From Candidatus Rokuibacteriota bacterium (GTDB lineage Bacteria > Methylomirabilota > Methylomirabilia > Rokubacteriales > CSP1-6), in contig JACPDG010000055.1 of the NCBI GenBank assembly GCA_016184125.1, positions 1 through 61,694 on the forward strand: DNA of 61,694 bases. The letters run 5' to 3'. Position numbers and translations under genes: made by a program. The notes beneath the pieces are model-generated. The model had not been told where the DNA came from, searched no databases, and saw only the letters and a list, made by a program, of their open reading frames with translations. How positions within the stretch are numbered: position 1 is the first letter of the stretch; every line of letters starts with the position of its first letter. Shown here one piece after another: positions 52,452 through 60,975 of this stretch.

Positions 52452-53264
52452 ATGCTGATCGCCCAGATCTCCGACATGCACATCAGGGCCGAGGGCAGTC
52501 TCGCGTACGGGCGCGTCGAGACGGCGACGTTCCTCGCGCGCGCGGTGGACCACCTGCGGCGCCTCCAGCCCCGTCCGGATCTGATTCTCGCGACCGGCGA
52601 TCTCGCCGACGGCGGCGCGCGCGACGAGTACCGGCGGCTCCGCCGGCTGCTCGAACCGCTGTCCGCGCCCGTGTACCTCGTGGCGGGCAACCACGACGAC
52701 CGCGCCGCGCTCGTGTCCGAGTTCTCGGATCACCGCTATCTCCCGCGCACGGGCGAGTTCCTGCAGTACACGTTCGACGCCGGCGATCTCAGGGTCGTGG
52801 TGATGGACACGGTCATTCCGGGCAAGGTCGGCGGCGAGGTCTGCAGCGAGCGGCTCGGGTGGCTCTCCGCGCGGCTCGGTGAAGCGCGGAATCGACCGAC
52901 GGTCGTGGTGATGCATCACCCGCCGTTCGAGACCGGCATCGAGTTCATGGACGGCTACGGCTTCGAGGGTGGCGAGGCGCTCGGTGAGCTCATCGCGAAG
53001 CACCCCAACGTCGAGGCCGTGCTCGCCGGTCACCTGCATCGCCGCATCTCGGTGCGATGGCGTGGCACGGTGGTCACGACGGCTCCGAGCACCGCGCATC
53101 AGGTCGCGCTCACGCTCGCGCCCGGCGCGCGCGGTCACTTCAGTCTCGAGCCGCCCGCCTGTCTGCTGCACCTCTGGCGGCCCGGGCAGGGACTCGTCAC
53201 GCACACGAGCTACATCGGCACCTTCGTGATGCACCCGTTCCGGGAGGAACGCCTCGCCGGGTAG
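52452..53264 (+). CDS. Calcineurin-like metallophosphoesterase (CpdA-like)
   Basis: 270 residues. Metal motifs in order: QISDMHI (DxH), ATGDLADGG (GD), VAGNHDD (GNH), VMHHPPF and AGHLHRRI (GHxH). Order and spacing match class III cyclic-nucleotide phosphodiesterases such as CpdA, though many members act on other phosphodiesters or have unknown substrates. Converges on the interrupted lnt gene with 12 bp between stops. Confidence 0.87.
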   Translation: MLIAQISDMHIRAEGSLAYGRVETATFLARAVDHLRRLQPRPDLILATGDLADGGARDEYRRLRRLLEPLSAPVYLVAGNHDDRAALVSEFSDHRYLPRTGEFLQYTFDAGDLRVVVMDTVIPGKVGGEVCSERLGWLSARLGEARNRPTVVVMHHPPFETGIEFMDGYGFEGGEALGELIAKHPNVEAVLAGHLHRRISVRWRGTVVTTAPSTAHQVALTLAPGARGHFSLEPPACLLHLWRPGQGLVTHTSYIGTFVMHPFREERLAG

Positions 53265-53276
53265 CGCCGCGTGTCG

Positions 53277-55038
53277 TCACGTGATCACGGCTTCCGCGGC
53301 TTCGCGGTGGCGAAGCCGGGACGGCAGCGGGCACAGGACGCCGGCCGCGAAAGCGACCGCGCTCCACGCGAACACGTCGCCGTAGCGGCTGTAGAACGTC
53401 GTCTGCGCGCGCGGCGTGATCGCGCCCATCAGCACGCCGCGCGCGAACAGCGGCGACGCACGGACGATCCGGCCGTCGGGCGCGACGAACGCGGACACGC
53501 CGGTGTTCGCCGCGCGGACCAGCCACGCGCGGTGCTCGACGGCACGAAACGTCGTCAGCGCGAGATGCTGGTAGGGCGTGGGCGTCGGTCCGAACCAGGC
53601 GTCGTTCGTGATGTTGATCAGCACGTCGGCGCCCGCGGCGACGAAGTCGCGCACATCGGCCGGGAAGATCGCTTCGTAGCAGATCGACGGCGCCAGCCGC
53701 CCGAGCGGCGTGGCGAGCACCACCGGATCGGTGCCCGCCGAGAACTCGCTGATGGGGCCGCCGGCGAAGACGGAGAGGAACCCGAGCCATCCGTCGAGCG
53801 GCGAGTACTCGCCGAACGGCACGAGGCGGCGCTTGTCGTATCGGCCGAGCTCGCCGGCGGGGCCGAAGAGATACGCGCTGTTGCGTGTCGTCCCGCCGAT
53901 GCCGTGCGGGGCGCCGACGAGCAGGTAGATGCCGGCGTCGCGCGCGAGCGCCTCGATCTCTCGCCAGCGCGCGTCACCCCGGTCGGTGAGCGGGACCGTC
54001 GTCTCGGGCCAGACGACGAGCCGGGCGCCGTTGCGGACGGCGTCCGTTGTCAGTGCGCGGTGGATCGCGAGGGTCCGGTCGACGTACGCGGCGTCCCACT
54101 TCGCGCCCTGATCGATGTTGCCCTGGACCACGGCGACCGGGATCGCCGTCGTCCCCGGGGCACGGGCCGGTGCCAGCCACCCGACCATCACGGCAAGAGT
54201 GACGGCAATGCCGCCTGCAGTCGCGGCGCCGAGCGAGTCGCGCCGATCAGGCCTCGCGCACAGCACGCGCGCGAGCGCGGCGTTCACGGCCGCGACGACG
54301 AAGGACACGCCGTACACGCCGGTCACCGCCGCGACCTGGATGAGCGCGACGTGCCGGTACTGAGACGCTCCGAGGAGATTCCACGGGAAGCCGGAGAGCA
54401 CGCGGCTCCGCACGAGCTCGAGCGCGACCCAGAGGCTCGCGGCGATCAGGACCCAGGCGAAACCCGATCGGTGGCGCGCCGTGGACAGCAGCGCGCAGAA
54501 GAGCGCGGTGAATCCGGACACGATGGTCGCCACGACGACGAGCGTCAGCCCCGCCCGCGCCCACGTGACGCCTCCGTAGTGCACGACCCAGGGCGTGGGC
54601 CAGGCGAGCGTGACGGTCCAGAACACGAGCGCGCTCAGGAAGCCCAGGGCGGCTGGACCGACCGACTGTGGGGGGCCTCGACGGGCCCCCCACGCCCCCC
54701 GCGCTCGCAAGCGGCCCGGCAAAGCCGGGCCGCTGGACCGACCGACTGTGGGGGGCCTCGACGGGCCCCCCACGCCCCCCGCGCTCGCAAGCGGCCCGGC
54801 AAAGCCGGGCCGCTGCTCGATGGAGCGCTCGCCCGGCCTCGACACTGGCTCCCCACGCCTGCGATTCACTCACGACCCGCCGGCGGTCGATCGCCACCAG
54901 CAGGGGAACGAGCGCCACGAACGCGAGCCAGCCCTGACTGCCGCTGCCCGGGAACGCGAGCGTCAGCAGGACGCCCGAGAGCGCGGCGAGAGCCCAGGGG
55001 ACGTACGGCTGGGGAATGACGGACAGGCGAGCGCGCAT
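53277..55038 (-). pseudogene. lnt: Apolipoprotein N-acyltransferase (lnt) interrupted by tandem repeats
   Basis: The N-terminal part (MRARLSVIPQPYVPWALAAL, then GWLAFVALVPLLVAIDRR) runs from ATG 55038 to about 54880. The rest resumes in another frame at about 54652 (ALGFLSALVFWTVTLAWPTP) and continues to 53277. The nitrilase-like catalytic domain is whole, with the Glu of VVWPETTVPL, the Lys of YDKRRLVPFGEY and the Cys of SICYEAIFP. Lnt adds the third acyl chain to lipoproteins in the inner membrane of diderms. Here the first membrane helices are cut off by two 80-bp repeat units. Either the gene is dead, or it has been partly rescued by a downstream start, or the assembly is wrong. Confidence 0.75.
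54655..54814 (+). mobile_element. Two perfect tandem copies of the dispersed two-hairpin repeat inside lnt
   Basis: Units 54655-54734 and 54735-54814 are identical 80-mers. Each has GGGGGGCCTCGACGGGCCCC hairpin 1 and AGCGGCCCGGC, AAA, GCCGGGCCGCT hairpin 2. Related sequence (CTCGATGGAGCGCTCG) continues to about 54845, as in copy 3. The strand is opposite to lnt. The location within a coding region and the copies elsewhere between genes suggest a small mobile or REP-like element. Confidence 0.75.
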
Positions 55039-55356
55039 GTGAGCGAGTCCCGGAGCCACGGGACGCAAGTCGCTTGCCGTGGTGCGAAATCGGCGAGTTG
55101 CGGGGGCCCGGGCTGCAACGCAGTCGCGATCGGCGGAAGACTTGTTCCGAGGATGCGTTGTGCGATCCTCGGACGCGACATCCTGTCGCGCGTGATCTAC
55201 GGCGCGCGCGTGTCACGGACTGGCGTCATCATGACCGTCGCGGATGCCCAGCTCGCGTTCGAGCTCCACGACGTTGATCGTGACGCGGCCGACCCGTCCG
55301 AGCGCCCGGGGTTCTCTGCTAAAATACACGGGCGGTCATCGCCTGAAGGGGGCCCG
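55039..55356 (+). other. 318-bp gap upstream of the GAF-PilB gene, with a promoter
   Basis: Holds a likely -10 box TAAAAT (55320-55325) and a purine-rich ribosome site AAGGGGG (55346-55352) before TTG 55357. An in-frame ATG at 55231 exists but lies upstream of this promoter and outside the family's length. No terminator or other gene seen. Confidence 0.5.
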
Positions 55357-57642
55357 TTGGCGGCACAGGACGTCCAGCAGTTACAGGAGAAGCTCCAGTA
55401 CGAGCAGCGGCTCGTCGCGCTCGTCGATCGCATCCACGCCGCCAAGAACATCGATCAGATCTTCGTCGAGCTCCAGAACGAGATCCTCTCGCTGCTCGAC
55501 GCGGAGCGCATGACGCTCTACGCCGTCGACGCGGAGAAGAAGGAGCTCTACTCCAAGTTCCTCGCCCTCGACACCGTCAAGGAGATCCGCGTCCCGATCA
55601 GCGAGAAGTCGATCTCCGGCTTCGTCGCGCTCTGGCGGCAGCCGGTCAACATCGCCGACGCGTACGACAAGGCCGAGCTGCAGCGCATCTCGCCGACGCT
55701 CTCCTTCGACAGCTCCTTCGACAAGAAGACCGGCTTCCGCACGACGCAGGTCCTCTGCGCGCCGGTCCTCCACGAGGGCCGCACGACCGTCGGCGCGATC
55801 CAGCTCCTGAACAAGAAGTCGGGGGACCGCTTCACGAAGGAGGACGAGACCAACGTCGCGCGCATCGCGAAGACGCTCGGGATCGCCTTCAACAACCACA
55901 ACCAGCTCTCCGCGATCCGGCGCCAGACGAAGTTCGACTACCTCTTCGCGCAGCACAAGATCACGCAGGACGAGGTCACGAACGCGATCGCCGAGAGCCG
56001 GCGCCGGCAGGTCGACGTCGAGTCGATCCTGGTCGAGCAGTTCAAGGTCCCGAAGGCCGACGTGCTCACGTCGCTCAGCCAGTTCTACCGCGTGCCGGCG
56101 ATGGAGTTCGACGAGAAGGTCATCCCGCCGCCCGACCTCGTGAACCAGCTGAAGATCGAGTACCTCAAGCGCAACTTCTGGATTCCCGTACGCCGCGAGG
56201 AGGACGGCGCGGTGCTGATCCTCATCGACAACCCGCAGGACCTCCAGAAGGTCGACTCCATCGGCCAGCTGCTGAAGGGGCAGAAGATCAAGTTCGCCGT
56301 CGGGCTGAGGCAGGACGTCACGACCTTCATCAGGTTCGCCGCCGGCGAGCTCGACCCGAGGGGCAACATCTCGGAGCTGCTCGGCGAGCTGAAGAGCGAG
56401 GACGCGCCGGAGCAGGTGCCGGAGGGGTCGGACGTCGACGAGAACGACTCGACGATCATCCGGCTGGCGAACCAGATCATCACCGACGCGTACCGCTCGC
56501 GGGCGTCGGACATCCACGTCGAGCCGTACGGGCCGCAGAAGGACACGGTGATCCGGTTCCGCGTCGACGGTCACTGCCAGGAGTACCAGAAGATCCCCGG
56601 CGGGTACCGGCGGGCGCTCGTGGCCCGCTACAAGATCATGGCGAACCTCGACATCGCCGAGCGCCGCAAGCCGCAGGACGGCAAGATCAAGTACAAGATG
56701 CCGGAGCGGGAGATCGAGCTCCGCGTCGCCACGCTGCCCACCGCCGGCGGCAACGAGGACGTCGTCATGCGGATCCTCGCCGCCAGCGAGCCGATCCCCA
56801 TCGACAAGCTGGGCATGACCGACCGCAACCTGCGCGAGGTCAAGGCCGCCGCCGAGAAGCCGTACGGGCTGATCCTCGTCGTCGGACCGACGGGCTCCGG
56901 CAAGACCACGACGCTGCACTCCGTGCTCGGCTACATCAACAAGCCCGAGCGGAAGATCTGGACCGCCGAGGACCCCGTCGAGATCACCCAGTACGGCCTC
57001 CGGCAGGTGCAGGTGCAGCCGAAGATCGGCTTCACGTTCGCGCTGGCGATGCGCGCGTTCCTGCGCGCCGACCCCGACGTGATCATGGTCGGTGAGATGC
57101 GCGACCACGAGACCGCGGAGACGGGCATCGAGGCATCGTTGACCGGCCACCTGGTCTTCTCGACCCTCCACACGAACAGTGCCGTGGAGACCGTCATCCG
57201 GCTGCTCGACATGGGCCTCGATCCGTTCAACTTCGCCGACGCGCTGCTCTGCGTGCTCGCGCAGCGCCTCGTGCGCCGCATTTGCGCGGCGTGCCGCGAG
57301 CCGTACCATCCGGACCGCTCGGAGTACGACGAGATCGCCCACGCGTACGGCAAGGAGGAGTTCGAGAAGCTCGGCTACGTGTACGACGAGAAGTTCTCGC
57401 TCTACCGTGGCAAGGGCTGCAGCGAGTGCAACAAGGGCGGCTACCGCGGGCGCGCCGGCATCCACGAGCTGCTCGTCGCCAGCGACGAGATCAAGCGCCT
57501 CGTCCAGAACAAGGCGCGTGTGTCCGAGATCCTTCCCGTCGTGCGGGCCGAGGGCATGACGACCCTCGTGCAGGACGGCGTCCTCAAGGCCCTGTCCGGC
57601 GTGACGGACTACAAGCAGGTCAAGGCCGTCGCGATCAAGTAA
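55357..57642 (+). CDS. GspE/PilB-type secretion ATPase with N-terminal GAF domain
   Basis: 761 residues from TTG, chosen for the ribosome site and because LAAQDVQQLQEKLQYEQRLV matches relatives. A GAF domain (about 10-180), then a GspE/MshEN N-domain (about 190-320), then the hexameric ATPase: Walker A GPTGSGKTTTLH from residue 510, Asp box TAEDPVEITQ, Walker B DPDVIMVGEMRD, His box GHLVFSTLHTN, and the Cys4 zinc site (CAAC and CSEC). It drives type IV pilus or type II secretion assembly; the GAF domain suggests control by a small ligand. No pilin or PilC gene lies next to it. Confidence 0.9.
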   Translation: MAAQDVQQLQEKLQYEQRLVALVDRIHAAKNIDQIFVELQNEILSLLDAERMTLYAVDAEKKELYSKFLALDTVKEIRVPISEKSISGFVALWRQPVNIADAYDKAELQRISPTLSFDSSFDKKTGFRTTQVLCAPVLHEGRTTVGAIQLLNKKSGDRFTKEDETNVARIAKTLGIAFNNHNQLSAIRRQTKFDYLFAQHKITQDEVTNAIAESRRRQVDVESILVEQFKVPKADVLTSLSQFYRVPAMEFDEKVIPPPDLVNQLKIEYLKRNFWIPVRREEDGAVLILIDNPQDLQKVDSIGQLLKGQKIKFAVGLRQDVTTFIRFAAGELDPRGNISELLGELKSEDAPEQVPEGSDVDENDSTIIRLANQIITDAYRSRASDIHVEPYGPQKDTVIRFRVDGHCQEYQKIPGGYRRALVARYKIMANLDIAERRKPQDGKIKYKMPEREIELRVATLPTAGGNEDVVMRILAASEPIPIDKLGMTDRNLREVKAAAEKPYGLILVVGPTGSGKTTTLHSVLGYINKPERKIWTAEDPVEITQYGLRQVQVQPKIGFTFALAMRAFLRADPDVIMVGEMRDHETAETGIEASLTGHLVFSTLHTNSAVETVIRLLDMGLDPFNFADALLCVLAQRLVRRICAACREPYHPDRSEYDEIAHAYGKEEFEKLGYVYDEKFSLYRGKGCSECNKGGYRGRAGIHELLVASDEIKRLVQNKARVSEILPVVRAEGMTTLVQDGVLKALSGVTDYKQVKAVAIK

Positions 57643-57661
57643 CGCCGCACCGGGTCGGCGG

Positions 57662-57813
57662 CGCGCGGGGGGCGGGGGCCGGTGGGGTCATCGACCACCG
57701 CCTTTGGCAGTCTCCGATGAAGCCGCGTGTCGTTCCCACTCTCGACCTCGGCTTGGTCACATTCGTCGGCCGGAAGGGCTCGACTGACCCCACCGGCCCC
57801 CGCCCCCCGCGCG
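57662..57813 (+). repeat. Hairpin-armed intergenic element A (152 bp)
   Basis: Perfect 28-bp inverted arms at 57662-57689 and 57786-57813 (inner end GGCCGGTGGGGTC / GACCCCACCGGCC) enclose a 96-bp core with CGACCACCGCC, GTTCCCACTCTCGACCTCGG and CCGGAAGGGCTCG. It starts 19 bp after the secretion ATPase stop, in the same orientation. Either a MITE-like element or a structured 3' RNA. Confidence 0.8.
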
Positions 57814-57886
57814 TCAACCCGCGGCGCGCTCCTCGTGATCCGCCGCGCATCCGGCATTCGGATGCTCGTGCGGCCGAGCGGGTGGT

Positions 57887-58035
57887 CGGCGAGGGTAGGA
57901 GCCCGGAGGGGTCCAGCGAGCCCTTCCGGCAGACCGAAGTGACCGAGCCGAGGTCGAGAGTGGGAACGGCTCGCGGTTTCAACGGAGATCCGCGGGCGGT
58001 GGTCGCAGGACCCCTCCGGGCTCCTGCCCTCGCCG
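57887..58035 (-). repeat. Hairpin-armed intergenic element B (149 bp), inverted copy of A
   Basis: Arms at 57887-57914 and 58008-58035 pair over 28 positions (27 Watson-Crick plus one G-U). The arm sequence (GGAGCCCGGAGGGGTCC) differs from that of element A, but the core, read on the minus strand, is about 80% the same (CGACCACCGCC, GTTCCCACTCTCGACCTCGG, CCGGAAGGGCTCG). It lies 12 bp after the MFS gene stop, in that gene's orientation. Elements A and B fill the 405-bp gap. Confidence 0.8.
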
Positions 58036-58047
58036 TCGCACCGCCGG

Positions 58048-59205
58048 CTACTCGCGCGGCTTCACGTCCTTGAACGTCCACCACAGCATCAGGTCGTAGA
58101 CGATCTTCAGGCCGCCGCCGAGCGCGAACGGCGCCGAGAGCGCGACGGCCTGCATGATCCATCCCGTCAGCGACGGCGTCACCGCCTGCGCCACCGTCCG
58201 CGCGAGGTTCGTCAGGCTCGCCGCGCCCTCGCGCTCGTGGTCCGCGACGACCGCCATCACGTACGCCTGACGCGTCGGCACGTCGATCTGCGAGAGCAGG
58301 TGGCGCCCGAGCAGGAGCACGACGGCGGCGGCGGCCGTCGGCGCCGCGGCGATGGCGATCAGGAACACGTTCGAGACGAGGTGGGAGATCACCATCGTCG
58401 GGAGCAACCCGAATCGACGGGCGCACCACGGCGCGATGAGCAGCGACGCCGCCGTGCAGACCTGCGTCAGCGAGAACACGATCCCCAGCGTGTCGAGCGT
58501 GAGCCCGAACCGCGCGTGCAGGAAATACGCGACGAGCGATTGGAGCACGAAGCCGCCGGCGAACGAGTCGAGGGCGAAGAGCGCCGCGAGCCGCCGGATG
58601 AGCGGCGCGGACGGGACCGGTGCGCCGGCCGCGCGAGGGGCGGCGACCATGCCGGGCAGGCGCGCGTACACCAACGCCTGGACCACCGAGGCGGCGAGGA
58701 AGACGCCGAACAGCACGGTCGTGGATGCGGCGAACCCGATGGCCGCGGCGCCGAGCGCGGCCGACGCGTACCCGAGCAGGTTGTAGATGCTGAGGACACC
58801 CGTCCGGCGGGCCGCCGGCGCGGCGCGCGCGATGACGACCTGCTCGACGGTGAGGAAGGGGCCCGTCTCGCCGGTGCCCACCGCAACGTTCCCGATCATC
58901 GCGGCGAGCACCACGAGCCACGGCGCGCGCGCCGACAGCAGGAGCGCGCCGGCGACCGCGGACAGCGCTGCCAGGCCGAGCAGCGCGCTGCGTGCACCCC
59001 AGCGCTCGGCGGGGCGCCTGACGGCCCACGTGAGCGCGGCGCTGCCGGCGAGCGTCAGCGACACGGCGACGCCGACGGCGACGGCGTTCATCCCCAGATC
59101 TGCGAGATGGAGCGGCAGGATGATGGCCAGGAACCCGTAGCAGAAGGTGCGTATCGACTTCGCCACGAACACCGCGACCACGGGGGAGGGCAGGCCGGGA
59201 AACAA
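58048..59205 (-). CDS. Major facilitator superfamily transporter
   Basis: About 385 residues with some 12 membrane helices and no long soluble domain. The MFS fold is supported by the helix pattern and by motif A-like loops after helix 2 (RRPAERWGARSALLGLAAL) and after helix 8 (APWCARRFGLLPTMVISHLV). TTG 59205 was taken as start because it lies eight bases after a minus-strand TATCAC box and just before the first helix; GTG 59181 is the alternative. Substrate unknown; drug or metabolite efflux is typical. Divergent from the small coiled-coil gene across a palindromic site. Confidence 0.82.
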   Translation of the reverse strand: MFPGLPSPVVAVFVAKSIRTFCYGFLAIILPLHLADLGMNAVAVGVAVSLTLAGSAALTWAVRRPAERWGARSALLGLAALSAVAGALLLSARAPWLVVLAAMIGNVAVGTGETGPFLTVEQVVIARAAPAARRTGVLSIYNLLGYASAALGAAAIGFAASTTVLFGVFLAASVVQALVYARLPGMVAAPRAAGAPVPSAPLIRRLAALFALDSFAGGFVLQSLVAYFLHARFGLTLDTLGIVFSLTQVCTAASLLIAPWCARRFGLLPTMVISHLVSNVFLIAIAAAPTAAAAVVLLLGRHLLSQIDVPTRQAYVMAVVADHEREGAASLTNLARTVAQAVTPSLTGWIMQAVALSAPFALGGGLKIVYDLMLWWTFKDVKPRE

Positions 59206-59218
59206 GGCTTGACGTGAT

Positions 59219-59238
59219 ACCTCTACATATGTTGAGCT
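59219..59238. promoter_or_regulatory. 20-bp palindrome, candidate operator between divergent genes
   Basis: ACCTCTACATATGTTGAGCT: the half-sites ACCTCTACAT and AGCTCAACAT agree at 8 of 10 positions around CATATG. It overlaps the putative MFS promoter and precedes the GGAGG site of the plus-strand gene. Size and symmetry fit a MarR- or TetR-type dimer; no such regulator gene is in the window. Confidence 0.45.
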
Positions 59239-59258
59239 AACACCGTGGAGGTGACGCG

Positions 59259-59549
59259 ATGAATCCCGTGGAACGGATCGTCGATGGCGAGCTGGCGTGG
59301 ATGATGGATCGGCTCGCCGCATCCCTCCCGGCCGGCACGCTGGAGGGGATCACGGCTTCGAGCCCGACGCTGCGCGCGCGCCTCGAGGAGGCTGAAGCGG
59401 GCCTCGCGCAGGCGCGGGCCGCGCTGCTCGCGGACTACGGGCGCTGGCGCCGTGCGCTCGACGACCTCGAGAACCTGTGGGCGCTGGCGTCCTGGAGATC
59501 AGCCCTGGCCCAGGAGGCGGTCGAGCAGACTGCGACGCTCGCGGCCTGA
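59259..59549 (+). CDS. Small helical protein of unknown function
   Basis: 96 residues, GGAGG seven bases before the ATG. Predicted all-helical with a coiled-coil centre (LRARLEEAEAGLAQARAALL) and a Trp-rich segment after it. No family recognised. It shares a palindrome-containing promoter region with the MFS transporter, so co-regulation is plausible. Its last 51 nt overlap the 3' end of the convergent gene on the minus strand. Confidence 0.6.
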   Translation: MNPVERIVDGELAWMMDRLAASLPAGTLEGITASSPTLRARLEEAEAGLAQARAALLADYGRWRRALDDLENLWALASWRSALAQEAVEQTATLAA

Positions 59550-59972
59550 GGGGTCGAGTCGGATCATCGAGGGCCGTCCGGAGCGCCGGCGGATGGTGTC
59601 GAATCGCTGCCAGTAGTCCGGCAGCTCCTTGGCCAGCGCGACCTGGGCGCACAGTGCAGCCTCGAGGTCTCCCCGGGGCGGCGCGATCGCCCCGCGCAGC
59701 CGCTCGTGCTGGCCGTCCGTCAGCTCCGCGGTCATCGTCGCGCGAAGTCGCTCGAGGAAGTCGCGCACGCGGGTGGCGAACTCCTCGCGATCCGCGGGGG
59801 CATCAGCCACGGGCAGGGCCGCACCGCGTGCCCGCCGCGCCTCCACCATCGCGTCGAGGCACGCGTACTCGACCGCGTCTTCGATCCGCGAGCGTAGCTC
59901 GGCATCGATGCGCCCGCCGAGGTCCCGCGGCTCGGACGCGCCCGGGCCGTGGTAGGCGTTCGTGAACGGCAT
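59499..59972 (-). CDS. Helical protein of unknown function
   Basis: 157 residues, mostly helical and charged (EFATRVRDFLERLRATMTAE), with a YWQRFDTIRRR segment. No family recognised. The start codon follows directly on the stop of the epimerase-like gene (TGAATG), so the two are co-transcribed and probably coupled. The 3' end overlaps the plus-strand small gene by 51 nt. Confidence 0.6.
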   Translation of the reverse strand: MPFTNAYHGPGASEPRDLGGRIDAELRSRIEDAVEYACLDAMVEARRARGAALPVADAPADREEFATRVRDFLERLRATMTAELTDGQHERLRGAIAPPRGDLEAALCAQVALAKELPDYWQRFDTIRRRSGRPSMIRLDPSGRERRSLLDRLLGQG

Positions 59973-60890
59973 TCAGGCGAACATCCGGGCCAGTCCCGCG
60001 GCGAGCGGCACCGGAGTGAGGCCGAACGTCCTGAAGAACGCCGTCGGATCGCAGGTGCTGTGCTCCTCGAGCATCAGCAGCTGATCGGGCGTGACCGGAA
60101 ACGACGGAACGCGGTGAAGCAGTCGCGCCACGGGCCGGACGAGGCCGATCGGAACGTGCACCCGCAGCACACGCCGCTTGCCGAGCGCGGCGCGGATCAG
60201 GTCGAGCAGCTCGACCATCGTCACGGCCTCGGGGCCCGCGACCTCGTAGATCTGCTTCACGGTCGCCGGCAGCGCGAGCGCTCGCGCGAACGCTTCGGCC
60301 ACCTGCTCGACCGGCACCGGCTGCACCCGTTGCCGCCCGTCGCCGATCACGGGCACGATCGGAAGACGGCGCACCATCCCGGCCAGCAGCGACACGAAGC
60401 CGTCGCCGCGCCCGTACATCACCGACGGACGGAAGATGGTCCACGGCAGGGAGCTGGCCCGCACTGCCTCCTCCGCCGCCCACTTGGTCTGGTGGTACCG
60501 CGAGCGCGCGTCCGCGCGCGTGCCGAGCGCGCTCATGTGGAGCACACGCCGGACACCGGCGGCCACCGCCGCGTCGAGCACGTTCTTCGTGCCCTCGACG
60601 TGCACGCGGTCGAACGTCGCCCCGGTCGTCGGGTGCTCGCGGATGATGCCGACGAGATGGACGAGCGCGTCGCACCCGGCCATCCCGTTTTCGAGCCCGC
60701 GCCGGACGAGGACGTCGCCCTCGACGCGCTCGATGGCCTCGAGCCCGCGCAGGTCGCGCTCGGAACCCCGTCGCACGAGACAGCGGACGACGTGGCCCTC
60801 GGCGCGGAGCGCGTGGATGACGGCGCGCCCCACGAAGCCGGTCGCGCCGGTGACGAAGAATCGATGTGCGGGCGGCGGCACCTTGCCCAC
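59973..60890 (-). CDS. NAD(P)-dependent epimerase/dehydratase-like protein, NDUFA9-type
   Basis: 305 residues. Extended SDR: FFVTGATGFVGRAVIHAL at the N-terminus, the active-site pattern YHQTKWAAEE, and FRPSVMYGRGDGF, typical of the complex I NDUFA9-like subgroup. Members are NADPH-binding and often not catalytic; in bacteria many accompany respiratory or isoprenoid functions. Start GTG lies exactly six bases after TAACAT, so leaderless. Divergent from the serine hydrolase gene. Confidence 0.85.
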   Translation of the reverse strand: MGKVPPPAHRFFVTGATGFVGRAVIHALRAEGHVVRCLVRRGSERDLRGLEAIERVEGDVLVRRGLENGMAGCDALVHLVGIIREHPTTGATFDRVHVEGTKNVLDAAVAAGVRRVLHMSALGTRADARSRYHQTKWAAEEAVRASSLPWTIFRPSVMYGRGDGFVSLLAGMVRRLPIVPVIGDGRQRVQPVPVEQVAEAFARALALPATVKQIYEVAGPEAVTMVELLDLIRAALGKRRVLRVHVPIGLVRPVARLLHRVPSFPVTPDQLLMLEEHSTCDPTAFFRTFGLTPVPLAAGLARMFA

Positions 60891-60896
60891 GGGGCC

Positions 60897-60902
60897 ATGT
60901 TA
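60897..60902 (-). promoter_or_regulatory. -10 box TAACAT, leaderless promoter (minus)
   Basis: TAACAT on the minus strand followed by six bases and the GTG at 60890. It faces a plus-strand counterpart at 60964, so this 85-bp gap carries two divergent leaderless promoters. Confidence 0.5.
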
Positions 60903-60963
60903 CGCCAGGAGCCAACCCGGGCGTGCGTGCCGAAGGTTGATCCGGGTTCGCGCGGGCCGATGA

Positions 60964-60969
60964 TAAGAT
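60964..60969 (+). promoter_or_regulatory. -10 box TAAGAT, leaderless promoter (plus)
   Basis: TAAGAT exactly six bases before GTG 60976. No -35 match at 16-18 bp and no ribosome site. Confidence 0.5.
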
Positions 60970-60975
60970 CGCCGC

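Noticed and set aside
55231..55356. ATG 55231 as start of the GAF-PilB protein
   Set aside because: The extra 42 residues are not family-like, and the likely promoter and ribosome site lie downstream of it.
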